64,000 nucleotides of DNA from Bacteroidota bacterium (GTDB lineage: Bacteria > Bacteroidota > Bacteroidia > Bacteroidales > GCA-2711565): assembly GCA_018816945.1 (NCBI GenBank), contig JAHIVC010000097.1, positions 1-64,000 on the forward strand, in the 5' to 3' direction. A program made the position numbers and the translations under genes. Positions 53,420-63,800 of this stretch are shown piece after piece. How positions within the stretch are numbered: position 1 is the stretch's first letter; each line of letters begins with the position of its first letter. The notes under the pieces were generated by a model, which saw only the letters and a program-made list of their open reading frames with translations, was not told the origin of the DNA and did no database searches.

Positions 53420-54277
53420 ATGCAAACTACGAGAATCAAACCACGCACTCTGTTAGTATTTTTCCTCTTAAGTACCATTTTTATTTCCTGTTCACTTGAA
53501 AGAAAAATTGCCAAGAGTTATGTTAAGACGAAAGAGAAAAAATCGGTTTTAGTTTTCTTTCCATCCGAATTATTTAAGACTAACTTAAAAACCTATCAGG
53601 CCCTTACGGATGATAGTTTGCATACGTTAAATCACGATTCATTTTTAAGGGACAATAGCCTATTCCTAAAGTTTATCAATGATTCTCTTTTTATGACTAA
53701 ATGTTGGCAAAGCATGGTTAATGAGCTTGGTGCACATGGCATCATGGTTTACGGATTTGATCAGATTAATGAATTTTTAAATCTAAAAGATAGCTCTTAT
53801 GTTATAAACCTGGCACAAATGCAGCTTGAAGAATATGTGCATACTGAAAAAGTAGAAGCAGATATAGATGGTCGTTACTATTCCGGCGACATTGATTTAA
53901 ATGCCATTAATTTGAATGCCTGGTTTGAATTAGAAAGAAATCAAGTACCCGGTGAAAAATATCCCGTCCTATATTCAAGTTATTATATTTATGATGATTT
54001 CGAAGGGCAGTTTGTAGGTTCATCCTCTTCTTATGCAGAAGTGAATTATCGCTATAAACTTGATACAATGCAGGTGGAAGATGTTTATAATTTAGCTGAA
54101 CTTGCAGGGAAAAAATACGCTATTAATTTCTATGATTATTTGTTAAATATTTATGTCCAGGATCACCTTCCCAAGAATCAAGTTCCCGTCTTTTATTTTC
54201 ATTATGACCGAAGAATGAAGAGCTTGCAAACATATTATTATGATGGGTTTACCGAAATTGACCCTGAAAATAATTAA
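53420..54277 (+). CDS. Uncharacterised lipoprotein A of a tandem pair
   Basis: A 285-residue protein I do not recognise. A hydrophobic N-terminus ends in a lipobox-like L-S-T-I-F-I-S-C-S, so it is probably a lipoprotein. Conserved between this and the next protein: K.YVKTK.KKSVLVFFPSEL, SSYV.NLAQMQLEEY, LNAINLN.WFEL.RN, and VQDHLPKN...FYFHYD.R. The sequence has mixed alpha/beta character and no catalytic motif I can name. It follows the flavodiiron gene by 50 bp, but the paralogue pair is the stronger link. Confidence 0.8.
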   Translation: MQTTRIKPRTLLVFFLLSTIFISCSLERKIAKSYVKTKEKKSVLVFFPSELFKTNLKTYQALTDDSLHTLNHDSFLRDNSLFLKFINDSLFMTKCWQSMVNELGAHGIMVYGFDQINEFLNLKDSSYVINLAQMQLEEYVHTEKVEADIDGRYYSGDIDLNAINLNAWFELERNQVPGEKYPVLYSSYYIYDDFEGQFVGSSSSYAEVNYRYKLDTMQVEDVYNLAELAGKKYAINFYDYLLNIYVQDHLPKNQVPVFYFHYDRRMKSLQTYYYDGFTEIDPENN

Positions 54278-54408
54278 GTTGCAAGTATTGGGTTAAAAGA
54301 TATTAAAGTGCTTGAATTCTGAGCTTAACGAGGATGTTTGGGTGAATTCGATAGATAAAATGTATACTAAGAATGTTCTGTTGATGAATTCTTTAATTAT
54401 ATACACAT

Positions 54409-55254
54409 ATGCTTAATATCAGAATTAATCCTCTAAATTTATTTATCATACCATTGCTTTGCGTTTTTATTTTTTCATGTTCTATGGAAAGAAAGCTTGC
54501 AAAGAATTATGTCAAGACTAAGGATAAAAAATCAGTTTTAGTGTTTTTCCCTTCTGAGCTAAGTAAATTAAACTTGAAAGCATATCGCATGCCTGCCAAA
54601 GATAGCTTGCAATTTTCTGACATTGATTCGTTTTTAATGAATAGGAGTTTATTTCTTCAATACATTAACGATTCTGTTTTTATGGCAAAATGCAAACAGG
54701 GCATGATTAAGGAGTTGAATAATAATGGGATTAATGTTTATGAGTATGACCAAATGAATGAATTCAAAAAGTTAAATGATAGTTCTTATGTGTTGAATCT
54801 TGCCCAAATGCAGCTTGAAGAATATATTTATCAAGATTCGGCAGAAGATTTTATTGATGGTTTGAATTATAAATACTATATAGAGCTGAATGCAATTAAT
54901 CTTAATTCATGGTTTGAGTTAAAGCGAAACAGCCTACCCAATGAACTTTATCCCATCTTGTATTCAAGCTTTTTGGTTAGTGATAGTATTAATGGGACCT
55001 TTTTAGAATCTGAAAATAATGATTCTATTAATTTTTTTTATGTGAGGGATACATTGAGTCTATCAAAAATATATGAACTTGCTGAAAATGCAGGAAAAAA
55101 ATATGCCTCAAATTTATACGATTATATGCTAAATATTTATGTACAGGATCATCTGCCCAAAAATCTAGGTCCAAAATTTTATTTTCATTATGATCATAGA
55201 GAAAGAAAATTAAAATCAAAATATTATGATCGATTTACCGAAATTGATCCCTAA
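54409..55254 (+). CDS. Uncharacterised lipoprotein B of a tandem pair
   Basis: A 281-residue paralogue of the preceding protein, similar along its full length. The lipobox is C-V-F-I-F-S-C-S. The same conserved blocks are present, with greater divergence in the middle (about 150-210). 131 bp separate the two genes. Its stop codon overlaps by 4 bp the stop of the convergent tsaD gene. No function can be assigned. Confidence 0.8.
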   Translation: MLNIRINPLNLFIIPLLCVFIFSCSMERKLAKNYVKTKDKKSVLVFFPSELSKLNLKAYRMPAKDSLQFSDIDSFLMNRSLFLQYINDSVFMAKCKQGMIKELNNNGINVYEYDQMNEFKKLNDSSYVLNLAQMQLEEYIYQDSAEDFIDGLNYKYYIELNAINLNSWFELKRNSLPNELYPILYSSFLVSDSINGTFLESENNDSINFFYVRDTLSLSKIYELAENAGKKYASNLYDYMLNIYVQDHLPKNLGPKFYFHYDHRERKLKSKYYDRFTEIDP

Positions 55255-56273
55255 ACTCTGGAATCTTTTCGGGCATAAGAAGTTGCCTTAAAATCTGTAA
55301 ATTCTTTCTTGATATATTTCAAATACCCCGTTATTGCAATCATGGCTGCATTATCGGTAGTATAAGCGAACTTAGGAATGTAAACATTCCACCTCAATGT
55401 TTCCAGTCGATCGAGCAAGCTTTGCCGCAATGCCGAATTTGCCGAAACACCTCCTGCAATGGCAATTTCTGATATCCCTAATTCTTTAGCCGCAATTTCA
55501 AGTTTTTTAATCAATACCTGAACAATGGTTTTTTGAATGGAGGCACACAGGTCGTCACGATTTTCCTCAATAAAATTTGCATTCAATTTAAGCTCATCGC
55601 GGATTTTGTATAAAAATGAAGTTTTCAAACCGCTAAAACTATAATCGTAATCAGGCATGTTCGGTTCCGGAAAATGAAATATTTCCGGGTTTCCCAATTT
55701 TGCGTACTTATCGACCAGAGGACCACCCGGATAGGGGAGTCCCAGTATTTTAGCCGCTTTATCAAAAGCTTCACCGGCAGCATCATCAATAGTTTGACCA
55801 ATGATCGTCATTTCAAAATGATCTTTTACAAGCACAATTTGTGTATGCCCCCCCGAAACGGTAAGACATAAAAACGGGAACTGGGGTATTTTATCGTCCG
55901 GATTATCTTGAATAAAGTGAGCGAGAATATGGGCTTGTAAATGGTCAACTTCAATTAATGGAATACCCAAACCCAAAGAAAATGATTTAGCGAACGAACT
56001 TCCAACGAGAAGAGATCCTAATAATCCCGGACCCCTTGTAAAAGCAATGGCATGAAGCTGATTTTTATTTATATTTGCTTCTTTTAGAGCACTGTCAATT
56101 ACAGGAATAATATTTTGTTGATGAGCACGTGATGCCAATTCTGGAACAACCCCTCCATATTTTTTATGGATCGCCTGATTGGCAACCACATTTGATAGTA
56201 TCTTTGAGTTGCAGATCACAGCAGCTGAAGTATCATCGCATGAAGATTCAATTCCTAAAATAAAAGTGCTCAT
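55251..56273 (-). CDS. tsaD: tRNA threonylcarbamoyladenosine transferase TsaD
   Basis: A 340-residue enzyme transferring the threonylcarbamoyl group to A37 of ANN-decoding tRNAs. Iron-binding motif HLQAHILAH (His pair), the N-terminal GIESSCDDTSAAVI, SGGHTQIVLV, and the ATPase-fold GGVSANSALR motif are all present. Normal length. The promoter TAACTTTG is at 56317-56310 on the minus strand and overlaps the start region of the divergent tamB. Confidence 0.98.
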   Translation of the reverse strand: MSTFILGIESSCDDTSAAVICNSKILSNVVANQAIHKKYGGVVPELASRAHQQNIIPVIDSALKEANINKNQLHAIAFTRGPGLLGSLLVGSSFAKSFSLGLGIPLIEVDHLQAHILAHFIQDNPDDKIPQFPFLCLTVSGGHTQIVLVKDHFEMTIIGQTIDDAAGEAFDKAAKILGLPYPGGPLVDKYAKLGNPEIFHFPEPNMPDYDYSFSGLKTSFLYKIRDELKLNANFIEENRDDLCASIQKTIVQVLIKKLEIAAKELGISEIAIAGGVSANSALRQSLLDRLETLRWNVYIPKFAYTTDNAAMIAITGYLKYIKKEFTDFKATSYARKDSRV

Positions 56274-56309
56274 ATTTACGTATATATAATTAAATCATTA
56301 AATAAGGGG

Positions 56310-56317
56310 CAAAGTTA
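56310..56317 (-). promoter_or_regulatory. tsaD -7 element
   Basis: On the minus strand TAACTTTG matches TAnnTTTG, 37 bp before the tsaD start. It overlaps codons in frame with the neighbouring tamB gene. Confidence 0.55.
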
Positions 56318-56388
56318 TCAAAAAAAGAGCACTTAATATTATTGGAAATTTCGTAATAGTATTTTTATCCTTACTATTAACGCTCTTC

Positions 56389-59300
56389 ATGATGCTTAGA
56401 GAGCCGTTCACACAATCTGTAATGGCAAGAATGGTTACTACTTACCTTTCTCAAGAATTAAACGCCGACATTAAGATTAATGAAGTAACCGTAACTGCTT
56501 TTTTTAATTTACTGATAAAGGGAGTTGAGATCGACGATTTGCACCAGAAGAATATATTTTCTGCCGAACAAGTGGAAGTGAACATTGATAAGTTTAATTA
56601 TAAAAAAAGAAAACTTAATTTCAAGCAATTGAAATTCAAGGAGGCAATCATCGATCTGAAAATTTATAAGAATGAAGACGATATGAATTTTCAATTTCTG
56701 ATTGATCATTTTACCTCAAATAATTCTGCTGATTCAATTCAACAAAAAAAATGGGATATCAGCATTAGTGCCATCCGATTGAGTAAATCGAAATTTAGCA
56801 TGGTTAATGAAAACAAAGCATTAACAGAAGTTGGGATCGATTATGATAGGATTGTAGTTGATGATATTGACCTGGATTTAGCCAATCTTAGATTTATCGC
56901 TGATACGGTTTTGTTCGAAATTAATAAGCTAAATGCAATAGAAAAAAGCGGTTTTTTAATCAAACAGTTTTCAGGGGAATTCGCACTATCGGAGAAAATG
57001 TTGGATGCCAAAAATATAACGATTGAAACAAATCAATCACAGCTTTATTTTGATTTTAAATTTTCTTACAATGATTTTAGTGCTTATGAGGAGTTTATCG
57101 ATGCCGTAATGATCGATGCCAAACTTAGAAACTCAACGATAAATTTGGCTGATTTAGGGTTCTTTGCTCCTGTATTATTCGAGATGGATGATGAAATCTT
57201 TATTAATACTTCATTCAAAGGTACTGTTGAAGATTTTACCGCAGATCAACTTCGTTTTAAATTTGGCAGTTCTACCGAATTTGAAGGTAAAATTTCCATG
57301 AAAGGCTTACCCAATATCGAAAATACTTATACCGATTTAATAATCAATAAATTTTATACTTCCGCTAAAGATCTTGCAAATTTTGCAATTCCTATTGATG
57401 GTAAGTTTTTAGCTCTGCCGGATGAGATTTATGAGTTTGGTGAATGCTCCATAGTTGGTTATTTGAGCGGAATGTTTAAAAATTTTACTTCAGACCTTGA
57501 CTTGAAAACAGAAATTGGAAGCTTGTCTGCCAACATAAATATGAATACTCAGGATTCGCTCGGTTCGACATTTTATAATGGGCATTTTCAATCTTTAAGT
57601 TTTGATCTTGGAAAAATGCTAAAAATACCTGAATATTTAGGAACCATGAATCTTGACCTTGATTTCAATGGCTCGGGTTTAACCAATGAAGACATTAAAT
57701 TAAGGTTGGATGGTGTTATCAGTTCAGTAGAATTAATGCAAAATAATTATAATCAAATTATTATTAATGGGGAACTGGCAGATAAGAAGTTTGATGGGCA
57801 CCTTGATGTAATGGATGAGAATATCGATCTTCAATTTAACGGAAGTGTTGATTTCAAGAAAGATATCCCTGAATTTAATTTTAGTGCAGATATACAACAC
57901 GCGAACCTTTACAAAATCAATTTGCTGAAATATGATTCAACAGCTATCCTTTCAACTCAATTGGACCTCAATTATGCAGGACTGAACCTGGATGATCTGG
58001 AAGGTATGATTCAGGTTAGCAATACGGTTTACGAGCAGGGCAATAAAACCTATAAGCTTGATAATTTAACCTTGAATTCAAATTACGATGGTCTTCGAAA
58101 TAAAATCATAGAACTCAGATCGGATTATATCGATGCGGATATTAAAGGTAAATTTAAATTTGCAGAATTGTTTGTCTCTGTTGAATCATTGATAGGGCAA
58201 TATATCCCGCGCTTTTTCTATGACAGTATAAATGTAGAACCTATATTAACTTCGCAAAATTTAGATTTTGAAATCAATTTTAAAAATTCGGATGTGCTGA
58301 CCGATCTTTTATATCCGGGCCTTAAAATTGCACCAAATAGTAAAATTGTAGGACATTATTATACCGATTTAAATTCTGTTTATGTTCAAGCCAATTCATC
58401 TGAAATTGAATTAATGGGGGTTAAATTTCATGACTGGTATTTAAAAACGGATAATAATGCGAAAGCTTTTCTTATTTTAACCGGGAGTAAAGATGTGGTT
58501 TTTAAAACTGCCACTGAAAATGATAGTACTTCATTTGGTCTGGAGAATTTTAATCTCTTAGCTTCAGTTCAGAACGATAGTATCAATTACCGGGTCGCCT
58601 GGAATGATTCTGAATCTATTGATGAAAATACCGGTTATCTTTCCGGCTATTTTAAATTTAATAACCGCACAGAATTCGAAATGAAGTTAAAAAAAGCGGA
58701 TTTCATCATAAATAATAGGGCATGGAACATCGACTTGAATAGTCATCTGTATTTTGATAAATCATTGTTTTTAATTGATAGCCTGAATATTTTTAGCGAT
58801 AAACAGAGTTTATTCCTTACAGGGGCCGCTTCAGGAAAAGCCGATGATACACTGAAGGTCATTTTCAGAAATTGGGATCTCTCTAATTTTGATTTACTTA
58901 TCAACGATCCAAACTTAAATGTTGATGGAATAATAGATGGCGAAGTTCAACTTATGGATTTGTACGATTCGCCTAAAATTACAGCCCGGCTTGGAATAGC
59001 ACAATTGGCACTTAATGAACAGCAGTTGGGTAGGGGCGTGATAAGGTCAACATGGAATAATGCTAATAATTCACTGGAAGCTTCCTTTGATATCATTAAT
59101 ATCGGAAATGCAGGTGAAGGCAAGGTATTTGGAATTGCAGGAACATTCTTTCCTAATCGCGATGAGCATAATTTAGATTTTGGGATTGATCTGAGTAATT
59201 TGGATTTACAAATATTATCACCTTATGTATCCGATTTTATGAGTGAATTAGAAGGGCTTGCGTCCGGACGTTTGCTATTGGATGGCTCACTGTCAAAGCC

Positions 59301-60771
59301 ACGTATCATTGGGAATGTAAATTTGATGCGAACCTCGGTAAAAATAGATTATACAAACGTGAAATATTCTTTATCCAATGAAATTAAATTCAGGGAAAAT
59401 GAAATTCAATTCAATCATGTTATACTATACGATACCTTAGGAAACCAAGCTATTTGTCAGGGCAAAATTACACACGAATATTTCGACAATTTTAAATTTG
59501 ATATTAATATTAAGCCCCAAAAAGTATTGGGACTAAGTACCAATAAGTCTCAAAATAGCATGTTTTATGGTACTGCATTTGCTTCAGGCGATATAAATAT
59601 CCGTGGGCCACTGGATGAAATTGTGATCGATATAGCTGTCCGCTCTGAAAAGGGAACACAAATTAAAATTCCCATCAGTTATGACTCCGAAATGACTGAA
59701 ACCAATTATATTGTATTTGTCAATTCTGCCGATACGGTTAGTAAGCCAATTGATTATAAGGTTGATTTAAGCGGATTGAGTTTGAATCTTAACTTAAGCG
59801 TTACACAGGATGCTGATATAGAACTTTTCCTGCCTTATGAAATGGGTAACATTAGGGCAGATGGAAACGGAGATATTACTATTACTGTGAATTCGAGGGG
59901 CGATTTTGAAATTTTTGGAGATTATTTTATCCACAAGGGTACTTTCCTTTTTACACTGAAAAATTTAGTTAGCAGAAAGTTTAGTATTTTGGAAGGTGGA
60001 AAAATTTCATGGACAGGCAACCCTTATGAAGCAGAATTGGATATTAAGACTTTATACAAAACCAAGGCTTCCTTAGCCGGATTTGATATCGCTAATGACC
60101 GCAGGTATAATATTGATTGTTTTCTGGATTTGAGCCAGCAACTTTCCGATCCTACGATCCATTTTAGTATTGCCATCCCAAATATCGATAAGGAGGATGA
60201 ACAAAAGGTATTTGCACAACTTGATACCGAAAATGAAGCTCAGATGAATCAGCAAATGATCTCATTATTAGTGTTGGGAAGCTTTAGCTCAAGTTCTAAC
60301 ATGACACCATCGGCAGGTGAAATCGGAGCATCTTCTATCAATGTTCTTTCAAATCAGTTAAGTAACTGGCTATCTCAAATCAGTAAAGATTTTGATGTAG
60401 GAATTAATTACCGTCCAAGTGGTGCCTACACCGAACAAGAAGTAGAAGTGGCACTTTCAACCCAATTATTTGATGATCGTGTGCTTATTGATGGAAATTT
60501 CGGAGTTCTTGGTAATCAACAATCCAGTAATGCTTCAGGTATTGTTGGTGACGTAAATGTAGAAGTGAAAATTACAGATGATGGTAGGTTTAGGATTAAA
60601 GCGTTTAACCGCTCAAATATTAACTCAGCCTATAACACGAATACTTTGGACGATAGATCACCATATACTCAAGGAGTCGGTATTTTCTACCGCCGCGAAT
60701 TTGACAGTTTTGGAGATCTTTTCAGCAATGGTAAGCCTAAATCAAAAAATGTTAAAGTTCCGGTTTTATAA
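56389..60771 (+). CDS. tamB: Translocation/assembly module TamB-like protein
   Basis: A very long (1460-residue from the first ATG) AsmA/TamB-type protein spanning the periplasm, thought to move phospholipid or help outer-membrane proteins. Repetitive beta-strand segments ('GTVEDF', 'FNGSVDFKK', 'INIRGPLDEI', 'ITVNSRGDFEIFGDYFIHKGTFLFTL') and the C-terminal DUF490 domain with LVLGSFSSSSN...LSNQLSNWLSQISKDFDVGINYRPS, plus a final beta-barrel-like end, are visible. The ATG at 56389 omits the usual N-terminal anchor. In the same frame, codons 56302-56388 encode R-G-K-V-I-K-K-R-A-L-N-I-I-G-N-F-V-I-V-F, then L-S-L-L-L-T-L-F, a perfect signal anchor, but contain no ATG, GTG or TTG. A non-standard start (ATC at 56317) or a sequence error is likely. 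Confidence 0.9.
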   Translation: MMLREPFTQSVMARMVTTYLSQELNADIKINEVTVTAFFNLLIKGVEIDDLHQKNIFSAEQVEVNIDKFNYKKRKLNFKQLKFKEAIIDLKIYKNEDDMNFQFLIDHFTSNNSADSIQQKKWDISISAIRLSKSKFSMVNENKALTEVGIDYDRIVVDDIDLDLANLRFIADTVLFEINKLNAIEKSGFLIKQFSGEFALSEKMLDAKNITIETNQSQLYFDFKFSYNDFSAYEEFIDAVMIDAKLRNSTINLADLGFFAPVLFEMDDEIFINTSFKGTVEDFTADQLRFKFGSSTEFEGKISMKGLPNIENTYTDLIINKFYTSAKDLANFAIPIDGKFLALPDEIYEFGECSIVGYLSGMFKNFTSDLDLKTEIGSLSANINMNTQDSLGSTFYNGHFQSLSFDLGKMLKIPEYLGTMNLDLDFNGSGLTNEDIKLRLDGVISSVELMQNNYNQIIINGELADKKFDGHLDVMDENIDLQFNGSVDFKKDIPEFNFSADIQHANLYKINLLKYDSTAILSTQLDLNYAGLNLDDLEGMIQVSNTVYEQGNKTYKLDNLTLNSNYDGLRNKIIELRSDYIDADIKGKFKFAELFVSVESLIGQYIPRFFYDSINVEPILTSQNLDFEINFKNSDVLTDLLYPGLKIAPNSKIVGHYYTDLNSVYVQANSSEIELMGVKFHDWYLKTDNNAKAFLILTGSKDVVFKTATENDSTSFGLENFNLLASVQNDSINYRVAWNDSESIDENTGYLSGYFKFNNRTEFEMKLKKADFIINNRAWNIDLNSHLYFDKSLFLIDSLNIFSDKQSLFLTGAASGKADDTLKVIFRNWDLSNFDLLINDPNLNVDGIIDGEVQLMDLYDSPKITARLGIAQLALNEQQLGRGVIRSTWNNANNSLEASFDIINIGNAGEGKVFGIAGTFFPNRDEHNLDFGIDLSNLDLQILSPYVSDFMSELEGLASGRLLLDGSLSKPRIIGNVNLMRTSVKIDYTNVKYSLSNEIKFRENEIQFNHVILYDTLGNQAICQGKITHEYFDNFKFDINIKPQKVLGLSTNKSQNSMFYGTAFASGDINIRGPLDEIVIDIAVRSEKGTQIKIPISYDSEMTETNYIVFVNSADTVSKPIDYKVDLSGLSLNLNLSVTQDADIELFLPYEMGNIRADGNGDITITVNSRGDFEIFGDYFIHKGTFLFTLKNLVSRKFSILEGGKISWTGNPYEAELDIKTLYKTKASLAGFDIANDRRYNIDCFLDLSQQLSDPTIHFSIAIPNIDKEDEQKVFAQLDTENEAQMNQQMISLLVLGSFSSSSNMTPSAGEIGASSINVLSNQLSNWLSQISKDFDVGINYRPSGAYTEQEVEVALSTQLFDDRVLIDGNFGVLGNQQSSNASGIVGDVNVEVKITDDGRFRIKAFNRSNINSAYNTNTLDDRSPYTQGVGIFYRREFDSFGDLFSNGKPKSKNVKVPVL

Positions 60772-60834
60772 GTTTCTACCTTGGTCCTGATTTCTGCTAA
60801 AACTTAATCTAAAACTTCTTACTTTTATATCTTT

Positions 60835-63800
60835 ATGGGGTTTACGGTTTATAAATCTTCTGCCGGTTCCGGAAAAACTTTTACACTTGTAAAAGAGTAT
60901 CTCTGTATGGTTCTAAAGCAACCATCAACTTTTCGTAATATTCTGGCAATTACATTTACAAATAAAGCCGCAAATGAACTAAAAGACAGGGTGCTAAGTT
61001 ATTTGAAAGAACTGGCTTCTGATGGTAATTGCGAGACTTCTTCCGTTAAAAAATTCATGCTTCCGATCCTCATCGAAGAAACAAAACTTGATGAAGCTGC
61101 AATTAAGGAGAGGGCAGGGAAAACATTAAGCTTGATTTTGCATAATTATTCAGATTTCGCCATTGGAACCATTGATAGTTTTGTTCATCGGATCATTAAG
61201 TCTTTTGCCTACGATTTAAAGCTGCCGCTTAGTTTTGACGTTGAATTGGATGATGATGAACATTTAAATAGGGCCATCGATATCTTGATCAATAAAATTG
61301 GCGTTGATGAAGATCTCACCGAAATACTCATCAATTTTACCAAATTAAAAACCAGTGAAGAAACAGACTGGCAGATCGAAAAAGATTTATTAAAATTTTC
61401 GAAAACGCTAATTAGTGAAGATGGACGAAAAGGGATTGATAAAATTAGAGATCTGAGGAATGATGATTTTAAGGAAATAGCTTCAAAAACTTCAAAGTTT
61501 ATAAGAGATTTTAAAAATCAAATCCTTCCACTGGCACAATCTGCCGTCGATTTGATTAATACCAGGCAAATTCCTGATTCGGCTTTTTATTATGGTTCAA
61601 AGGGAATTTCCACTTATTTAAAAAAGCTTACTAAACAAAATAATGAAGATTTTAAACCCAATAATTATGTCCGCAAAACTGTTGAGGATGATATATGGTA
61701 CGGTAAAAAGGTTGAAGCTACTGAAGCTGGTTTAATAGAATCGATAAAGGATGAAATCAGGAACTATTACATACAGATTACAGCAATTTTAGATCGGGAT
61801 TTAGAACGTTTTCATCTTTACCGGATTATTCACCAACAAATTTATGCAGTTGCAGTTTTAAATGAGATCGAAAAAATATTAGAAGAGCAGAAACAAGTGA
61901 ATAATATCATCCACATCTCTGAATTCAATAAAAAGGTAGCTGAAATTGTATTTAACGAACCGGTTCCTTTTATTTATGAGCGATTAGGTGAACGGTATAA
62001 ATCGTTTTTGATTGACGAATTTCAGGATACATCGGTGCTTCAATGGCAAAATTTTATACCCTTGATTGATAATTCATTGGCAGAGGGAAATTTTAATATG
62101 ATCGTAGGAGATGGGAAGCAAGCCATTTACCGTTTTCGTGGTGGTGAAGTTGAACAATTTGCAAAATTGCCAAAACTGTATCGGGCAGAAAACCTGCCTC
62201 TTGCCGATGAACGTGAACAAATGCTAATTAGGAATTTTGAACAAAAACCGCTTGACCGAAATTTCCGATCAAAAAGGGAAATTATTGAGTTCAATAATGC
62301 GTTTTTTGAGATAATCTCTAAACAGTTGGCAGCTGATTATCAGCCTATCTATGATCAGGTAAAACAAAAATTTGATAATGAAAACACAGGAGGTTATGTT
62401 CATATTGATTTGCTTGATTGCGAAAAAGGAGAAGCATATACAGAAGCAAACCTGTTGAGGATTAAAGAAATTGTCGATGAATTAATAAACGATAATTTCT
62501 CCTTTAAAGAAATTACCGTTTTATGTCGCAGCAATGATGAAATTACAACGGTAGCCAACTTTTTGTTAACGCAAGAATACCCCATTATTACAAACGAATC
62601 CCTTATTTTGAGCGGATCGGCAGAAGTAAATTTCATCATCGCTATCTTTCAGTATTTAATAAATCCTTCCGAACGGATTTATAAAGCAGCCATTTTAAAA
62701 TATTTGGTAGAAGCAAATTGCGTGTCCGAAACCTTGGATGAGGGATTAAACCTTTTAAATCAGATTCTGTCGGAACAAGCTGCTTCTGAGCTTAAAAAGG
62801 ATGTTTTTCTGGAGTATCTGAAATCTTATAATTTTGAAATAAATCCGGCTTATTTATTAAGCTTGCCGGTATATGATCTTACTGAAGAGCTGATAAGAAT
62901 TTTTCATTTGAATGATGAAGTGAACCCTTTTGTGCAGTTTTTTTTGGATGCAGTGATGAGATGCAATTCGAAAGAACATGCAGATATTTTTGATTTTCTT
63001 GATTGGTGGGAAAGAAACCAAACCAAAGAATCTGTAATTATTCCCGACGATTTGGATGCTATTCAAATATTAAGTATTCATAAGTCGAAAGGACTTGAAT
63101 TTCCGGTAGTAATTTATCCTTTCGCGAATAATAATGTTAAAACAACCATTAAACATTCCTGGATCGATTTACAAGATGAGTACCTCCCCAAACTTCAATC
63201 ATTTTATCTGCCACTAACAAAAAAAGAAGTTGAAAATAGTGCTTATGCTGATGTGCTGTTAACGGAAACCAATAAGTCCTTACTCGATCTGATAAATATA
63301 TTATATGTGGCTTTTACAAGGCCGACAGAGCGATTATACATCCTCAGTGAAAAGATTGATGAGGCTAAAAGCACCACCCAAGCTATACCTAAATTAATTC
63401 TTTACTATTTGCAACAATCAGGTGGTTTTGAAGAAGAAAAATTATCTTATAGTTATGGACAACGATTGGTGAAGGATATGGGAATGAAAGAGTCAACAGG
63501 TAAATCCATTAAATTAGAATCATTCATTTCTGAAAATTGGCGCCGGAAATTATTGATCAGTGCTAATGCTCCGGAGATTTGGGATATTCAAAACCCGGAG
63601 AAAAATAAAGAATGGGGCAATCTTATTCATCTAATTCTTTCTAAAATTAAGATTAAAGAAAATGCAGAAAATGTGATTGCTCAAATTGTTGAATCTGGAA
63701 TAATTAAATCAACTGATTCGGAGGTAGTTTTAAAGTTGATAAATAAGTTGATGGATCATGAACTTGCAGGGAGATTTTTTATCAATGGTTTAAATGTGAA

